DNA from: Haematococcus lacustris
Lineage: Eukaryota; Chlorophyta; Chlorophyceae; Chlamydomonadales; Haematococcaceae
Direction: 5' to 3'
DNA: 64,000 nt
Assembly (NCBI GenBank): GCA_030144725.1
Contig: JASKMD010000001.1
Span: forward strand, 1,775,923 to 1,839,922
Positions within the stretch are counted from its first letter, which is position 1, and each line of letters begins with the position of its first letter. Below the pieces are notes generated by a model. It searched no databases. It was given only the letters and a program-made list of their open reading frames with translations, and was not told where the DNA came from. Shown here one piece after another: positions 9,337-20,753 of this stretch. Both the position numbers and the translations under genes were made by a program.

Positions 9337-10259
9337 GGGATGGTGGGGGTGCTAATGTGGCCTGCCAGCTGGAGCGAGCTGAGGAAGCGGACCAGCGGCT
9401 GGAGCAGGATGCACCAGTAGAGCGGGGAGGCCCCGCTGCCCTGCAGCAGCCCTGACGCAAGGGGGAAGCTGTCGGTGAGGTGGCCGTTGACCAGCACCTG
9501 GCTCCTGGCACCCCGGTGCAGCAGCTGAGCCCAGCGCACATGCCCCTCCCAGCAGCACCCCATGGCCTCCATTGTGTCCTGGAGCAAGCCCCAGGACACG
9601 TTGTCATAGGGCCCCGCTAGGTCCAGCAACAACAACCAGGCTGGGCTGCCCCCCTGCTGCAGGTACTCCAGCAGGCCTAGGTGAAACTGCACGCTGCCGC
9701 TGATGTCCCTGCCCAGGATGAAAGCGGATTGAGAGGGGGACACCAGCAGGTCCAAGGGCAGCTGCAGCTGGTCCTCCACTGCCCTGGCCACCAGGCGCAC
9801 ATCGCAGTTGAGGAGCGTGATGGGGCGGACTCCGGTGGGCTCTGCGGCTGAGTAGTGCTGCTGGAAAGCCCTGAATGCAGCCTTCACCCCGGCCGGCGTC
9901 GTGAGATCTGCCGCCTCCCCTGGCTGGTTGTGGGGCTGCAGAGAGGAGATGAGGGTGGGGGTGTGCGTGGGCTGGTCGCGATAGTAGAAGTAAAAGGAGG
10001 AGCGGTCGCCGTAGTACTGGTCAAGAAATGCGCTGGCCAGCAGGGACTGCTTGGCCCCCTGCTCCCTCGCCCCCACCCCAGCTAGAGGTGCGGCCTCTCC
10101 CAGGTGCTGTGCTGCCTGCACCTCAGCCTCCCCCTCTCGCTCAACCCGCAGCAGCTGCCGCACAAGGTGTGTCCTGCTTACTGCCGCCGCCTTCTCCCTG
10201 CGCTGCTGCAGGTCACGCTGCGATCGGCGCTGGGCCCGCAGGAAGTGCTGGGCACGCAT
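9337..10259 (-). pseudogene. LINE reverse transcriptase, satellite unit 1 (3'-truncated)
   Basis: From the start at 10259 the frame encodes the basic N-terminal region, then RT blocks R-P-I-T-L-L-N, Q-S-A-F-I-L-G-R, motif A L-L-L-L-D-L-A-G-P-Y-D and V-L-V-N-G. It is cut at 9337 by the Ty3 LTR before Y-A-D-D. It lacks the catalytic centre and is dead. Confidence 0.8.
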
Positions 10260-10377
10260 GGCCAGGCCCTGCTTGAGGCGGGCCCACCTGGCCCTGTGAC
10301 CATCCCTAGGATGTCAAGGAGGGGCCAGGGGGGTGGGCCACATCCTCAAGGGGGCGGCTGCCACAGGCTCTTCCGCC

Positions 10378-10470
10378 TGCCGGCTATGCCCGCCGGTGCA
10401 CCTGGAGACTCTCACCCACGCCTTCCTGACCTGCCCCGCCGTGGCTCCGGCATGGGAGTGGGTGCTGGAG
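10378..10470 (+). other. Inverted zf-RVT-type zinc motif of the LINE
   Basis: On the plus strand this short stretch reads C-R-L-C-P...H-L-E-T-L-T-H-A-F-L-T-C-P followed by A-P-A-W-E-W-V. That is the C-x2-C...H...C module expected at the C-terminus of such a LINE protein. The reverse transcriptase of the same unit is on the minus strand, so this segment is inverted relative to it. The same arrangement is present in every full unit (around 12341-12433, 14305-14397, 52367-52459, 54331-54423, 60413-60505 and 62376-62468). In the minus frame the region is translated as low-complexity sequence. Confidence 0.6.
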
Positions 10471-12222
10471 TAGTACGGCCACCTCACAGGCACCCGCCCT
10501 CCCTCGGGCGACGCCGAGGATGTGGGCCCACAAGGCCCCCACCATGAGACTGGCATGGACAACCCGCCAGGCCACGATGACATGCTCCCGGCGGAGGGTG
10601 GGGTCTAGCAGCTTCTTCCACACCTTCGCACACGGTTGGCCCGCCTGAGCACCCACAGCCAGCTGGTCCACAGTGTCGGCCCAGGGGGCGGGCTGGGCAA
10701 CGGGCCGCCTGCTGCCACGCCGCTGTTGGGCCTGCAGCTGCCGCTCAGCCTGCTCGGCCGCCCTCCGCTCCCACGAAGGCCGCGGGCAGGCCCTAGCAGA
10801 GGTGTCCATCCAGCGGGGCGGCTGGCTACCCTGCACCTCCTCGGGGAGCCGCTCCTCCTCTCCCTGCCCTGCTGCTCCCGCTCATCCGCTGCCCCCTGGC
10901 CTGCCACCTGCTGCGCGCTGGCCTCCCACTTGTGCTCCAGCGCCCTGCTGCTGCCCATGCCCGCCACCTTCCCCCGGCCCACCCCTAGCCCTTGCTCCCC
11001 CACCTGCCCCTGCCCGGCCCCTTCCCCCCCGTCACCCCCCCGACCTCCCCTCACTGCCCCCTCGGGGCCCGAGCCCCCCTGATAACCCAGCCCGGGCTCT
11101 GGCTGGGCGCACGGCAGGGCTGAGCTCTTGCTCACACTCAGCGCAGGGCCCCCAGTGGCGCGAAACAGGCCAAGGGCCTCCACTACCACCTTCCCGTCTC
11201 TGAGCCGATCAAGCACTACGATGGTGAGGTCGTCCGCATACTCCTTGGAGGGGGAGCACGGGGGTTAGGGCGGCCCTGTGCATGGCCAGAGGGCTGGAGG
11301 GGATGGTGGGGGTGCTAATGTGGCCTGCCAGCTGGAGCGAGCTGAGGAAGCGGACCAGCGGCTGGAGCTGGATGCACCAGTAGAGCGGGGAGGCCCCGCT
11401 GCCCTGCAGCAGCCCTGACGCAAGGGGGAAGCTGTCGGTGAGGTGGCCGTTGACCAGCACCTGGCTCCTGGCACCCCGGTGCAGCAGCTGAGCCCAGCGC
11501 ACATGCCCCTCCCAGCAGCACCCCATGGCCTCCATTGTGTCCTGGAGCAAGCCCCAGGACACGTTGTCATAGGGCCCCGCTAGGTCCAGCAACAACAACC
11601 AGGCTGGGCTGCCCCCCTGCTGCAGGTACTCCAGCAGGCCTAGGTGAAACTGCACGCTGCCGCTGATGTCCCTGCCCAGGATGAAAGCGGATTGAGAGGG
11701 GGACACCAGCAGGTCCAAGGGCAGCTGCAGCTGGTCCTCCACTGCCCTGGCCACCAGGCGCACATCGCAGTTGAGGAGCGTGATGGGGCGGACTCCGGTG
11801 GGCTCTGCGGCTGAGTAGTGCTGCTGGAAAGCCCTGAATGCAGCCTTCACCCCGGCCGGCGTCGTGAGATCTGCCGCCTCCCCTGGCTGGTTGTGGGGCT
11901 GCAGAGAGGAGATGAGGGTGGGGGTGTGCGTGGGCTGGTCGCGATAGTAGAAGTAAAAGGAGGAGCGGTCGCCGTAGTACTGGTCGAGAAATGCGCTGGC
12001 CAGCAGGGACTGCTTGGCCCCCTGCTCCCTCGCCCCCACCCCAGCTAGAGGTGCGGCCTCTCCCAGGTGCTGTGCTGCCTGCACCTCAGCCTCCCCCTCT
12101 CGCTCAACCCGCAGCAGCTGCCGCACAAGGTGTGTCCTGCTTACTGCCGCCGCCTTCTCCCTGCGCTGCTGCAGGTCACGCTGCGATCGGCGCTGGGCCC
12201 GCAGGAAGTGCTGGGCACGCAT
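10384..12222 (-). pseudogene. LINE reverse transcriptase, satellite unit 2 (frameshifted)
   Basis: Same protein as the intact copy at 62257-60419. The frame is broken by the extra G at 11250-11254 just upstream of Y-A-D-D, and again near 10855 in the Glu/Arg-rich linker, where one codon's worth of sequence is changed to give a second shift. The C-terminal helix region R-E-H-V-I-V-A-W-R-V-V-H-A-S-L-M is present. No APE or other endonuclease domain is in the unit. Confidence 0.8.
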
Positions 12223-12346
12223 AGCCAGGCTCTGCTTGAGGCGGGCCCACCTGGCCCTGTGACCATCCCTAGGATGTCAAGGAGGGGCCAGGGGGGTGGG
12301 CCACATCCTCAAGGGGGCGGCTGCCACAGGCTCTTCCGCCTGCCGG

Positions 12347-14186
12347 CTATGCCCGCCGGGGCACCTGGAGACTCTCACCCACGCCTTCCTGACCTGCCCC
12401 GCCGTGGCTCCGGCATGGGAGTGGGTGCTGGAATAGTACGGCCACCTCACAGGCACCCGCCCCCCCTCGGGCGACGCCGAGGATGTGGGCCCACAAGGCC
12501 CCCACCATGAGACTGGCATGGACAACCCGCCAGGCCACGATGACATGCTCCCGGCGGAGGGTGGGGTCTAGCAGCTTCTTCCACACCTTCGCACACGGTT
12601 GGCCCGCCTGAGCACCCACAGCCAGCTGGTCCACAGTGTCGGCCCAGGGGGCGGGCTGGGCAACGGGCCGCCTGCTGCCACGCCGCTGTTGGGCCTGCAG
12701 CTGCCGCTCAGCCTGCTCGGCCGCCCTCCGCTCCCACGAAGGCCGCGGGCAGGCCCTAGCAGAGGTGTCCATCCAGCGGGGCGGCTGGCTACCCTGCACC
12801 TCCTCGGGGAGCCGCTCCTCCTCTTCCCTGCCCTGCTGCTCCCGCTCATCCGCTGCCCCCTGGCCTGCCACCTGCTGCGCGCTGGCCTCCCACTTGTGCT
12901 CCAGCGCCCTGCTGCTGCCCATGCCCGCCACCTTCCCCCGGCCCACCCCTAGCCCTTGCTCCCCCACCTGCCCCTGCCCGGCCCCTTCCCCCCCGTCACC
13001 CCCCCGACCTCCCCTCACTGCCCCCTCGGGGCCCGAGCCCCCCTGATAACCCAGCCCGGGCTCTGGCTGGGCGCACGGCAGGGCTGAGCTCTTGCTCACA
13101 CTCAGCGCAGGGCCCCCAGTGGCGCGAAACAGGCCAAGGGCCTCCACTACCACCTTCCCGTCTCTGAGCCGATCAAGCACTACGATGGTGAGGTCGTCCG
13201 CATACTCCTTGGAGGGGGAGCACGGGGGTTAGGGCGGCCCTGTGCATGGCCAGAGGGCTGGAGGGGATGGTGGGGGTGCTAATGTGGCCTGCCAGCTGGA
13301 GCGAGCTGAGGAAGCGGACCAGCGGCTGGAGCAGGATGCACCAGTAGAGCGGGGAGGCCCCGCTGCCCTGCAGCAGCCCTGACGCAAGGGGGAAGCTGTC
13401 GGTGAGGTGGCCGTTGACCAGCACCTGGCTCCTGGCACCCCGGTGCAGCAGCTGAGCCCAGCGCACATGCCCCTCCCAGCAGCACCCCATGGCCTCCATT
13501 GTGTCCTGGAGCAAGCCCCAGGACACGTTGTCATAGGGCCCCGCTATGTCCAGCAACAACAACCAGGCTGGGCTGCCCCCCTGCTGCAGGTACTCCAGCA
13601 GGCCTAGGTGAAACTGCACGCTGCCGCTGATGTCCCTGCCCAGGATGAAAGCGGATTGAGAGGGGGACACCAGCAGGTCCAAGGGCAGCTGCAGCTGGTC
13701 CTCCACTGCCCTGGCCACCAGGCGCACATCGCAGTTGAGGAGCGTGATGGGGCGGACTCCGGTGGGCTCTGCGGCTGAGTAGTGCTGCTGGAAAGCCCTG
13801 AATGCAGCCTTCACCCCGGCCGGCGTCGTGAGATCTGCCGCCTCCCCTGGCTGGTTGTGGGGCTGCAGAGAGGAGATGAGGGTGGGGGTGTGCGTGGGCT
13901 GGTCGCGATAGTAGAAGTAAAAGGAGGAGCGGTCGCCGTAGTACTGGTCAAGAAATGCGCTGGCCAGCAGGGACTGCTTGGCCCCCTGCTCCCTCGCCCC
14001 CACCCCAGCTAGAGGTGCGGCCTCTCCCAGGTGCTGTGCTGCCTGCACCTCAGCCTCCCCCTCTCGCTCAACCCGCAGCAGCTGCCGCACAAGGTGTGTC
14101 CTGCTTACTGCCGCCGCCTTCTCCCTGCGCTGCTGCAGGTCACGCTGCGATCGGCGCTGGGCCCGCAGGAAGTGCTGGGCACGCAT
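12347..14186 (-). pseudogene. LINE reverse transcriptase, satellite unit 3 (frameshifted)
   Basis: Start at 14186. The frame runs intact through motif A (L-L-L-L-D-I-A-G-P-Y-D, with Leu to Ile) to 13173, is shifted by the G5 run just before Y-A-D-D, and resumes from 13180 to the stop at 12347. Apart from this single shared lesion the unit is open. Confidence 0.8.
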
Positions 14187-14310
14187 GGCCAGGCCCTGCT
14201 TGAGGCGGGCCCACCTGGCCCTGTGACCATCCCTAGGATGTCAAGGAGGGGCCAGGGGGGTGGGCCACATCCTCAAGGGGGCGGCTGCCACAGGCTCTTC
14301 CGCCTGCCGG

Positions 14311-15897
14311 CTATGCCCGCCGGTGCACCTGGAGACTCTCACCCACGCCTTCCTGACCTGCCCCGCCGTGGCTCCGGCATGGGAGTGGGTGCTGGAGTAG
14401 TACGGCCACCTCACAGGCACCCGCCCTCCCTCGGGCGACGCCGAGGATGTGGGCCCACAAGGCCCCCACCATGAGACTGGCATGGACAACCCGCCAGGCC
14501 ACGATGACATGCTCCCGGCGGAGGGTGGGGTCTAGCAGCTTCTTCCACACCTTCGCACACGGTTGGCCCGCCTGAGCACCCACAGCCAGCTGGTCCACAG
14601 TGTCGGCCCAGGGGGCGGGCTGGGCAACGGGCCGCCTGCTGCCACGCCGTTGTTGGGCCTGCAGCTGCCGCTCAGCCTGCTCGGCCGCCCTCCGCTCCCA
14701 CGAAGGCCGCGGGCAGGCCCTAGCAGAGGTGTCCATCCAGCGGGGCGGCTGGCTACCCTGCACCTCCTCGGGGAGCCGCTCCTCTTCCCTGCCCTGCTGC
14801 TCCCGCTCATCCGCTGCCCCCTGGCCTGCCACCTGCTGCGCGCTGGCCTCCCACTTGTGCTCCAGCGCCCTGCTGCTGCCCATGCCCGCCACCTTCCCCC
14901 GGCCCACCCCTAGCCCTTGCTCCCCCACCTGCCCCTGCCCGGCCCCTTCCCCCCCGTCACCCCCCCGACCTCCCCTCACTGCCCCCTCGGGGCCCGAGCC
15001 CCCCTGATAACCCAGCCCGGGCTCTGGCTGGGCGCACGGCAGGGCTGAGCTCTTGCTCACACTCAGCGCAGGGCCCCCAGTGGCGCGAAACAGGCCAAGG
15101 GCCTCCACTACCACCTTCCCGTCTCTGAGCCGATCAAGCACTACGATGGTGAGGTCGTCCGCATACTCCTTGGAGGGGGAGCACGGGGGTTAGGGCGGCC
15201 CTGTGCATGGCCAGAGGGCTGGAGGGGATGGTGGGGGTGCTAATGTGGCCTGCCAGCTGGAGCGAGCTGAGGAAGCGGACCAGCGGCTGGAGCAGGATGC
15301 ACCAGTAGAGCGGGGAGGCCCCGCTGCCCTGCAGCAGCCCTGACGCAAGGGGGAAGCTGTCGGTGAGGTGGCCGTTGACCAGCACCTGGCTCCTGGCACC
15401 CCGGTGCAGCAGCTGAGCCCAGCGCACATGCCCCTCCCAGCAGCACCCCATGGCCTCCATTGTGTCCTGGAGCAAGCCCCAGGACACGTTGTCATAGGGC
15501 CCCGCTATGTCCAGCAACAACAACCAGGCTGGGCTGCCCCCCTGCTGCAGGTACTCCAGCAGGCCTAGGTGAAACTGCACGCTGCCGCTGATGTCCCTGC
15601 CCAGGATGAAAGCGGATTGAGAGGGGGACACCAGCAGGTCCAAGGGCAGCTGCAGCTGGTCCTCCACTGCCCTGGCCACCAAGCGCACATCGCAGTTGAG
15701 GAGCGTGATGGGGCGGACTCCGGTGGGCTCTGCGGCTGAGTAGTGCTGCTGGAAAGCCCTAAATGCAGCCTTCACCCCGGCCGGCGTCGTGAGATCTGCC
15801 GCCTCCCCTGGCTGGTTGTGGGGCTGCAGAGAGGAGATGAGGGTGGGGGTGTGCGTGGGCTGGTCGCGATAGTAGAAGTAAAAAGAGGAGCGGTCGC
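14311..15897 (-). pseudogene. LINE reverse transcriptase, satellite unit 4 (5'-truncated, frameshifted)
   Basis: The unit is cut at 15897 by the composite Dualen block, so its N-terminal ~90 residues are missing. It shares the G5 frameshift and the D-I-A-G-P-Y-D variant of motif A with unit 3, suggesting that these two units are each other's closest relatives. Confidence 0.8.
15886..15897. repeat. 12-bp target duplication, left copy (AGGAGCGGTCGC)
   Basis: The last 12 bases of array 1 before non-satellite sequence. The same 12 bases are the first satellite bases at 51987-51998, where the sequence continues CGTAGTACTGG as in an uninterrupted unit. Confidence 0.6.
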
Positions 15898-17965
15898 ATG
15901 GATCGTGCCCACAATTCTGGTTTGAAAAATCAAAGCGAAATTCTGCATCGCCGCGACGCGCTCTACGCTCCCTGATAGCAGGTTGTTAAAGAGTACGCCC
16001 GGAGCAGCCGAATGAGCCTTGAAACGCAAAACCGACTTGTGAGGAGCGCTCAACGCAGGCTATGGAGGTAGACAGTAAGCCAAAGAGAGGGCTTGCCGCT
16101 ATCCTAACCTGTGTTTTGCTGCTGTGCGCGTGTTGGGGATGGGGTGCGGCAAGCTTGGGTGGCACAAGTGGCCACCTAGCCCCGCACTTGTCAGACCAAC
16201 ACGGCGCCGTTGAGGGTTCGCCCCACGGTAGCTACGCAAGCAGTTCTGGCCCATGGCCAGCGTTCTGGCCCATGGCCAACTATATCTCCCCGACTCTCAA
16301 CTCCACGGATACCAACAACTTCTTGAACGAGCAGTGTTATGCCCTCCATCGTCAGACTGCAACCACAGATCTTTTGCTGCCATTATGCAACTCCATACCA
16401 GATGCTATTCTCAACATCATCTATTTGACGGATACACAACCAGGGCAAATGAACACACACCCTTGTCTGCAGGCCTGTATAAGACATGGCGCTCAGCCAG
16501 CCCTGCCAGCCCTGCTTGCCACAGCCTTGCATGACCAGCCAGCCGCTACAGTGATGCCGACTACTCATGTTGACATGCAGGCCTGTATAAGACATAGCGC
16601 TCAGCCTTACCACCACCCGCCAGCCCTAACTGATACAGCCTTGCATGACCAGCCAGCCGCTACAGTGATGCCGACTACCCATGTTGACATGCAGGCCGGC
16701 ATGAGACATGGCGCTCAGCCTCACCACCACCTGACAGACCTGCTTGCTACAGCCTTGCGTGACCAGCCAGCCACAACAGAGATGCCTAGTACCCATTGTG
16801 ACATGCAGGCCGGCATGAAACATGGCGCTCAGCCTTACCACCACCTGCCAGCCCTGACTGCTACAGCCATGCATGACCAGGCAGCCACAACAGAGATGCC
16901 GACTACCCATGCTGACATGCAGGCCGGCATGAGACATGCCGCTCAGCCTTACCACCACCTGCCAGACCTGCTTGCTACAGCCTTGCATGACCAGCCAGCC
17001 GCTACAGAGATGCCGACTACCCATGTTGACATGCAGGCCGGCATGAGACATGCCGCTCAGCCTTACCACCACCTGCCAGACCTGCTTGCTACAGCCTTGC
17101 ATGACCAGCCAGCCGCTACAGAGATGCCGAATACCCATGTTGACATGCAGGCCGGCATGAGACATGGCGCTCAGCCTTACCACCACCTGCCAGACCTGCT
17201 TGCTACAGCCTTGCATGACCAGCCAGCCACTACAGAGATGCAAACCACTCATGTTGACATGCAGGCCGGCATGAGACATGGCGCTCAGCCTTACCACCAC
17301 CTGCCAGACCTGCTTGCTACAGCCTTGCATGACCAGCCAGCCACAACAGAGATGCCAACTATCCATGTTGACATGCAGGCCGGCATGAGCCATGGCGCTC
17401 AGCCTTACCACCACCTGCCAGACCTGCTTGCTACAGCCTTGCATGACCAGGCAGCCACAACAGAGATGCCAAATACCCATGTTGACATGCAGGCCGGCAT
17501 GAGACATGGCGCTCAACCTTACCACCACCTGCCAGACCTGCTTGCTACAGCCTTGCATGACCAGCCAGCCGCTACAGAGATGCCGACTACCCATGTTGAC
17601 ATGCAGGCCGGCATGAGACATGCCGCTCAGCCTTACCACCACCTGCCAGACCTGCTTGCTACAGCCTTGCATGACCAGCCAGCCGCTACAGAGATGCCGA
17701 ATACCCATGTTGACATGCAGGCCGGCATGAGACATGGCGCTCAGCCTTACCACCACCTGCCAGACCTGCTTGCTACAGCCTTGCATGACCAGCCAGCCAC
17801 AACAGAGATGCCAACTATCCATGTTGACATGCAGGCCGGCATGAGACATGGCGCTCAGCCTTACCACCACTTGCCAGACATGCTTGCTACAGCCTTGCAT
17901 GACCAGCCAGCCACTACAGAGATGCCAACTATCCATGTTGACATGCAGGCCGGCATGAGCCATGG
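15898..17965 (+). mobile_element. Dualen 5' segment (5' UTR, signal region, repeats)
   Basis: Begins at the target duplication with about 164 bp of untranslated leader, followed by ORF1. It is the 5' end of a Dualen-family element whose 3' half appears at 33785-36975 plus 47725-51986 in the same orientation, ending at the matching duplication. About 3 kb expected between them by comparison with the complete copy (rest of ORF1 and the start of APE) is gone, replaced by the Ty3 and the gene block. Confidence 0.6.
16062..17965 (+). pseudogene. Dualen ORF1 N-terminus with 38-residue repeats, fused to Ty3
   Basis: The start M-E-V-D-S-K-P-K-R is followed by a hydrophobic stretch (L-A-A-I-L-T-C-V-L-L-L-C-A-C-W-G-W) typical of a signal peptide, at residues ~10-26. 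A ~130-residue region with several Cys follows, then about 13 repeats of 38 residues (114 bp) from about 16465 to 17960, rich in His, Gln and Met (H-V-D-M-Q-A-G-M-R-H; P-Y-H-H-L-P-D-L-L). The other copies have about 4 and 7 repeats. At about 17965 the frame passes without interruption into a Ty3 reverse transcriptase, so the 2A motif and peptidases are lost. The start codon context matches the complete copy, which begins M-K-V. Confidence 0.75.
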
Positions 17966-20489
17966 AGCTGAGCACCTGGAGCACCTCCGCACCGTTCTAG
18001 GCCTCCTTCGCCAACACCAGCTATATGCCAACCTCTCCAAGTGCGCCTTCTTCCTTCCCTCTATGGACTTCCTGGGTCACATCATCTCGGCTGCGGGCAT
18101 TCACCCTGACCCAGCTAAGATTAGTGCCATGGTTCAATGGCCGGTACCCCGCAATCTCAACGACCTCCGCTCCTTCCTCGGCAGTGCCAATTACTATCGT
18201 CGCCTCATCCACCACCATGCCCACCTCATCCTTCCCCTCACCAACCTCCTCAAGGCCTAGACACCATGGTCATGGGGCCCAGAACAACAAGAGGCTTTTG
18301 AGCGTGTCAAAGCTGCTCTAGCCAGCAACCCCGTGGTGCGCCCCCCAGACTTCTCCCGGCCTTTTACCGTGAAGACGGATGCGTCGTTGTATGCCATTGG
18401 AGCAGTGCTATCACAACGGGACGACAATGGCGCCGAGTACGTTGTGGCATATGAGTCACGCAAGCTTCAGCCCGCGGAGATCAACTACCCTACCCACGAT
18501 CGCGAGCTACTCGCTGTGGTGCATGCCCTTACTCTTTGGCGTCACTACCTTCTGGGTCGGCCTTTCACCATTGAGACGGACAACTGCCCGATCACTCACA
18601 TCATGACCCAACCGCATCTCAGCGCTCGACAACTTCGATGGACCCAACTGCTGGCCCCTTACTCCTTTACTCTGGTGCACAAGGCTGGCAAGACACACAT
18701 TGTGCCAGATGCGCTCTCCCGACGGCCTGACTACCAGTTATCAGCCCTCTCCGTTGCCACCCCGGACTCTGCCTTCTTCGCTACCTATGACCACCATGCC
18801 CCACAAGACGCCGCCTATCAAGCAGCTTTCTCTCATACTCTTTCCCACAACCCCTCTGGCCCCTCCTCTTGGCACCTACGAGTCATAGATGGGCGCTTAT
18901 ATACAGCTTCTGAGCCCCCCCGCCTCTACGTCCCAGCCTCACCTCTCCGCTCCCAGTTGCTCCATGAGGCGCATGATGCAGTCACCTCGGCTCATCTAGG
19001 CCGTGCCAAAACCCTGGAACGCTTGCAGCGACACTTCTATTGGCCCCAAATGGAGCAGACAGTGCGCGAATATGTGAGGACCTGCGACCAGTGCCAACGG
19101 AACAAGGCCACCAACCAAGTTCCTCCTGGGCTGCTTCAACCTCTCCCCATTCCCAACCGCAACTGGCAACATGTCAGTATGGATTTCATCGGCCCCCTTC
19201 CTCCTACTTCTCACGGCTACGACATGGTCGTTACAGTTGTGGACAAGTTAAGCAAGATGTTACACCTCATCCCTACCACTGCCACTGCCACCGCCCCTGA
19301 CATCGCCAAGCTTTTCTTCGACCATGTTTTCAAGCACCATGGGCTACCTGAGGCAATTGTCTCTGACAGAGATCCAAAGTTTACTTCGGACTTCTGGACA
19401 TCCCTCTTTCACCTCACCGGCACTCGCCTACTCATGTCCTCTGCCTACCATCCCCAAACAGACGGGCAATCAGAGCGCGCCAACCGGACAGTGGAGGATA
19501 TGCTACGACCATACCTCAACCACCACAAGACAGATTGGGACCAACATCTAGCCGCTGTGGAGTTTGCATACAATAGCTCCACCCATGTTGGCACAGGCTT
19601 CTCCCCTTTCTACCTCAATTACGGCCATCACCCCCGCACACCTGAGGCTTTGTTGCAGCCCCCCTCCACTCTTGTTCCCAGCCCCGCTGCTGACGCCTTT
19701 GTCACCACCATGCGCTCCAACATCGACATAGCCAAGGCAGCCCTGCAGCGTGCGGTTGACAAGCAAAAGCAACAGGCGGATAAGCACCGCCGTCATCTTG
19801 AGTTCAATGTGGGTGATAAGGTGCTCCTCTCTACTGCCACCCTTAACCTCAAGACGCCTAGTAACAGCGCCAAGCTACAACCCCGCTATGTTGGCCCCTT
19901 CAAGGTTCTGACCAAGATATCACCTGTGGCTTACAAGCTGGACCTACCCACCACGATGAGGATCACACCCACCTTCCACATCTCCAAGCTGCGGCCGTAC
20001 CTTACCACCAGCTCCTTTCCCGACCGCCATGTTGACCTGCAACCACTACCCCAATTGGAGGACGGTGAGGAGTACTTCACCATTGAAACCATCTTGGGCC
20101 GACGCTGGAACGACTCCCAGCATGCTTTTCAATACCTTGTGAAGTGGAAGGGCTACGACGACTCCTTCAACTCGTGGGAATGGGGCCCAGCACTGGCCGA
20201 ACAAGAGGACGTGGCTGCGATGATCAGAGAATACACGGCTCGCCACCACGTACCTCCAGACAAGCCGGTAGACGACGATCCTGCATGCCAGATTTGCGCA
20301 AGCCGCGCTAGCCACCCTCCCATGTTACTTTGCGACAAGTGTGACCAAGGTTATCACATCACCTGCCTTACTCCACCTTTACGCAGTGTTCCTAAAGGAG
20401 CATGGCTATGTCATGAGTGCAGGCGGAACAGTGTACGGAGGTCACGACGGTTAAATGTTTCGGGGCGCAACATTTCAGGGAGGGGGTGA
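17966..20489 (+). pseudogene. Ty3/gypsy chromovirus polyprotein with chromodomain and PHD finger
   Basis: Begins inside RT after the Y-x-D-D core (H-L-E-H-L-R-T-V-L). A single TAG at 18258-18260 interrupts an otherwise open frame. In order it encodes the RT thumb (F-L-G-H-I-I-S), RNase H (K-T-D-A-S, R-E-L-L-A, E-T-D-N), the integrase HHCC zinc finger (H-E-A-H-D-A ... C-D-Q-C-Q), and the integrase core with all three acidic residues (M-D-F-I, S-D-R-D-P-K-F, D-G-Q-S-E-R). A chromodomain follows at about 20065-20230 (V-K-W-K-G-Y-D-D-S-F-N-S-W-E-W). A PHD finger closes the protein at about 20284-20420 (C-Q-I-C ... C-D-K-C-D-Q-G-Y-H-I-T-C ... W-L-C-H-E-C), followed by a basic tail. Integration enzymes look intact, but gag, protease and the RT catalytic core are missing. 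Confidence 0.85.
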
Positions 20490-20753
20490 ATGCAACGGTT
20501 TGCATGCATGCTTATCCATGCAGCCCGGCAGCGGTGGTCTTTTTACATGTCATGCACGGTTTAGATATCATCTGTTTTCTGCATGGAACCTTCTAGATAT
20601 GTGAGACGGTGTGAGCTACCCTGTTTTAAGCACAGAACAGTTGTTTATGGACATTCCGTGTAAGACGCAAGTGCGTGTCACCGCTCTCCCGGATTCCTGT
20701 GGCTTCTCCCCGTTACACAGAAGGTGCATGAGTGAGTTGTTTGGAGGCTGTGC
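20476..20753 (+). other. Ty3 3' end, probable LTR start
   Basis: A purine run AGGGAGGGGG (20477-20486) overlaps the end of the polyprotein and is followed by TGAATGCAACGG, a plausible polypurine tract and LTR start. No matching upstream LTR is in the window, so the LTR end cannot be set. It may be near 20729 (AGAAGGTGCA). Confidence 0.4.

Larger units (their letters stand above)
9337..15897 (-). repeat. LINE-derived satellite, array 1 (about 3.3 units of ~1.96 kb)
   Basis: Head-to-tail tandem repeats with start codons at 10259, 12222 and 14186 on the minus strand (period 1963-1964 bp) and very high identity. Each unit is a 5'-truncated non-LTR reverse transcriptase. Every unit in this array that covers the site has a run of five G (for example 11250-11254) just before the Y-A-D-D codons, where all array 2 units have four G. 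The left edge abuts a Ty3 LTR and the right edge ends at a 12-bp duplication shared with 51987-51998. Confidence 0.9.

Noticed and set aside
10028..12510. Several plus-strand frames of 80-176 codons in the LINE satellite
   Set aside because: GC-rich shadows of the minus-strand RT, repeated in each unit. Only the short zinc-module stretch on this strand resembles a real domain.
16626..17984. 452-codon minus-strand frame of His/Leu/Met-rich repeats
   Set aside because: It is the antisense of the Dualen 38-residue repeats (114 bp, divisible by three). The plus strand has the signal peptide and conserved context. The same applies to the plus-strand frame at 46417-47034.
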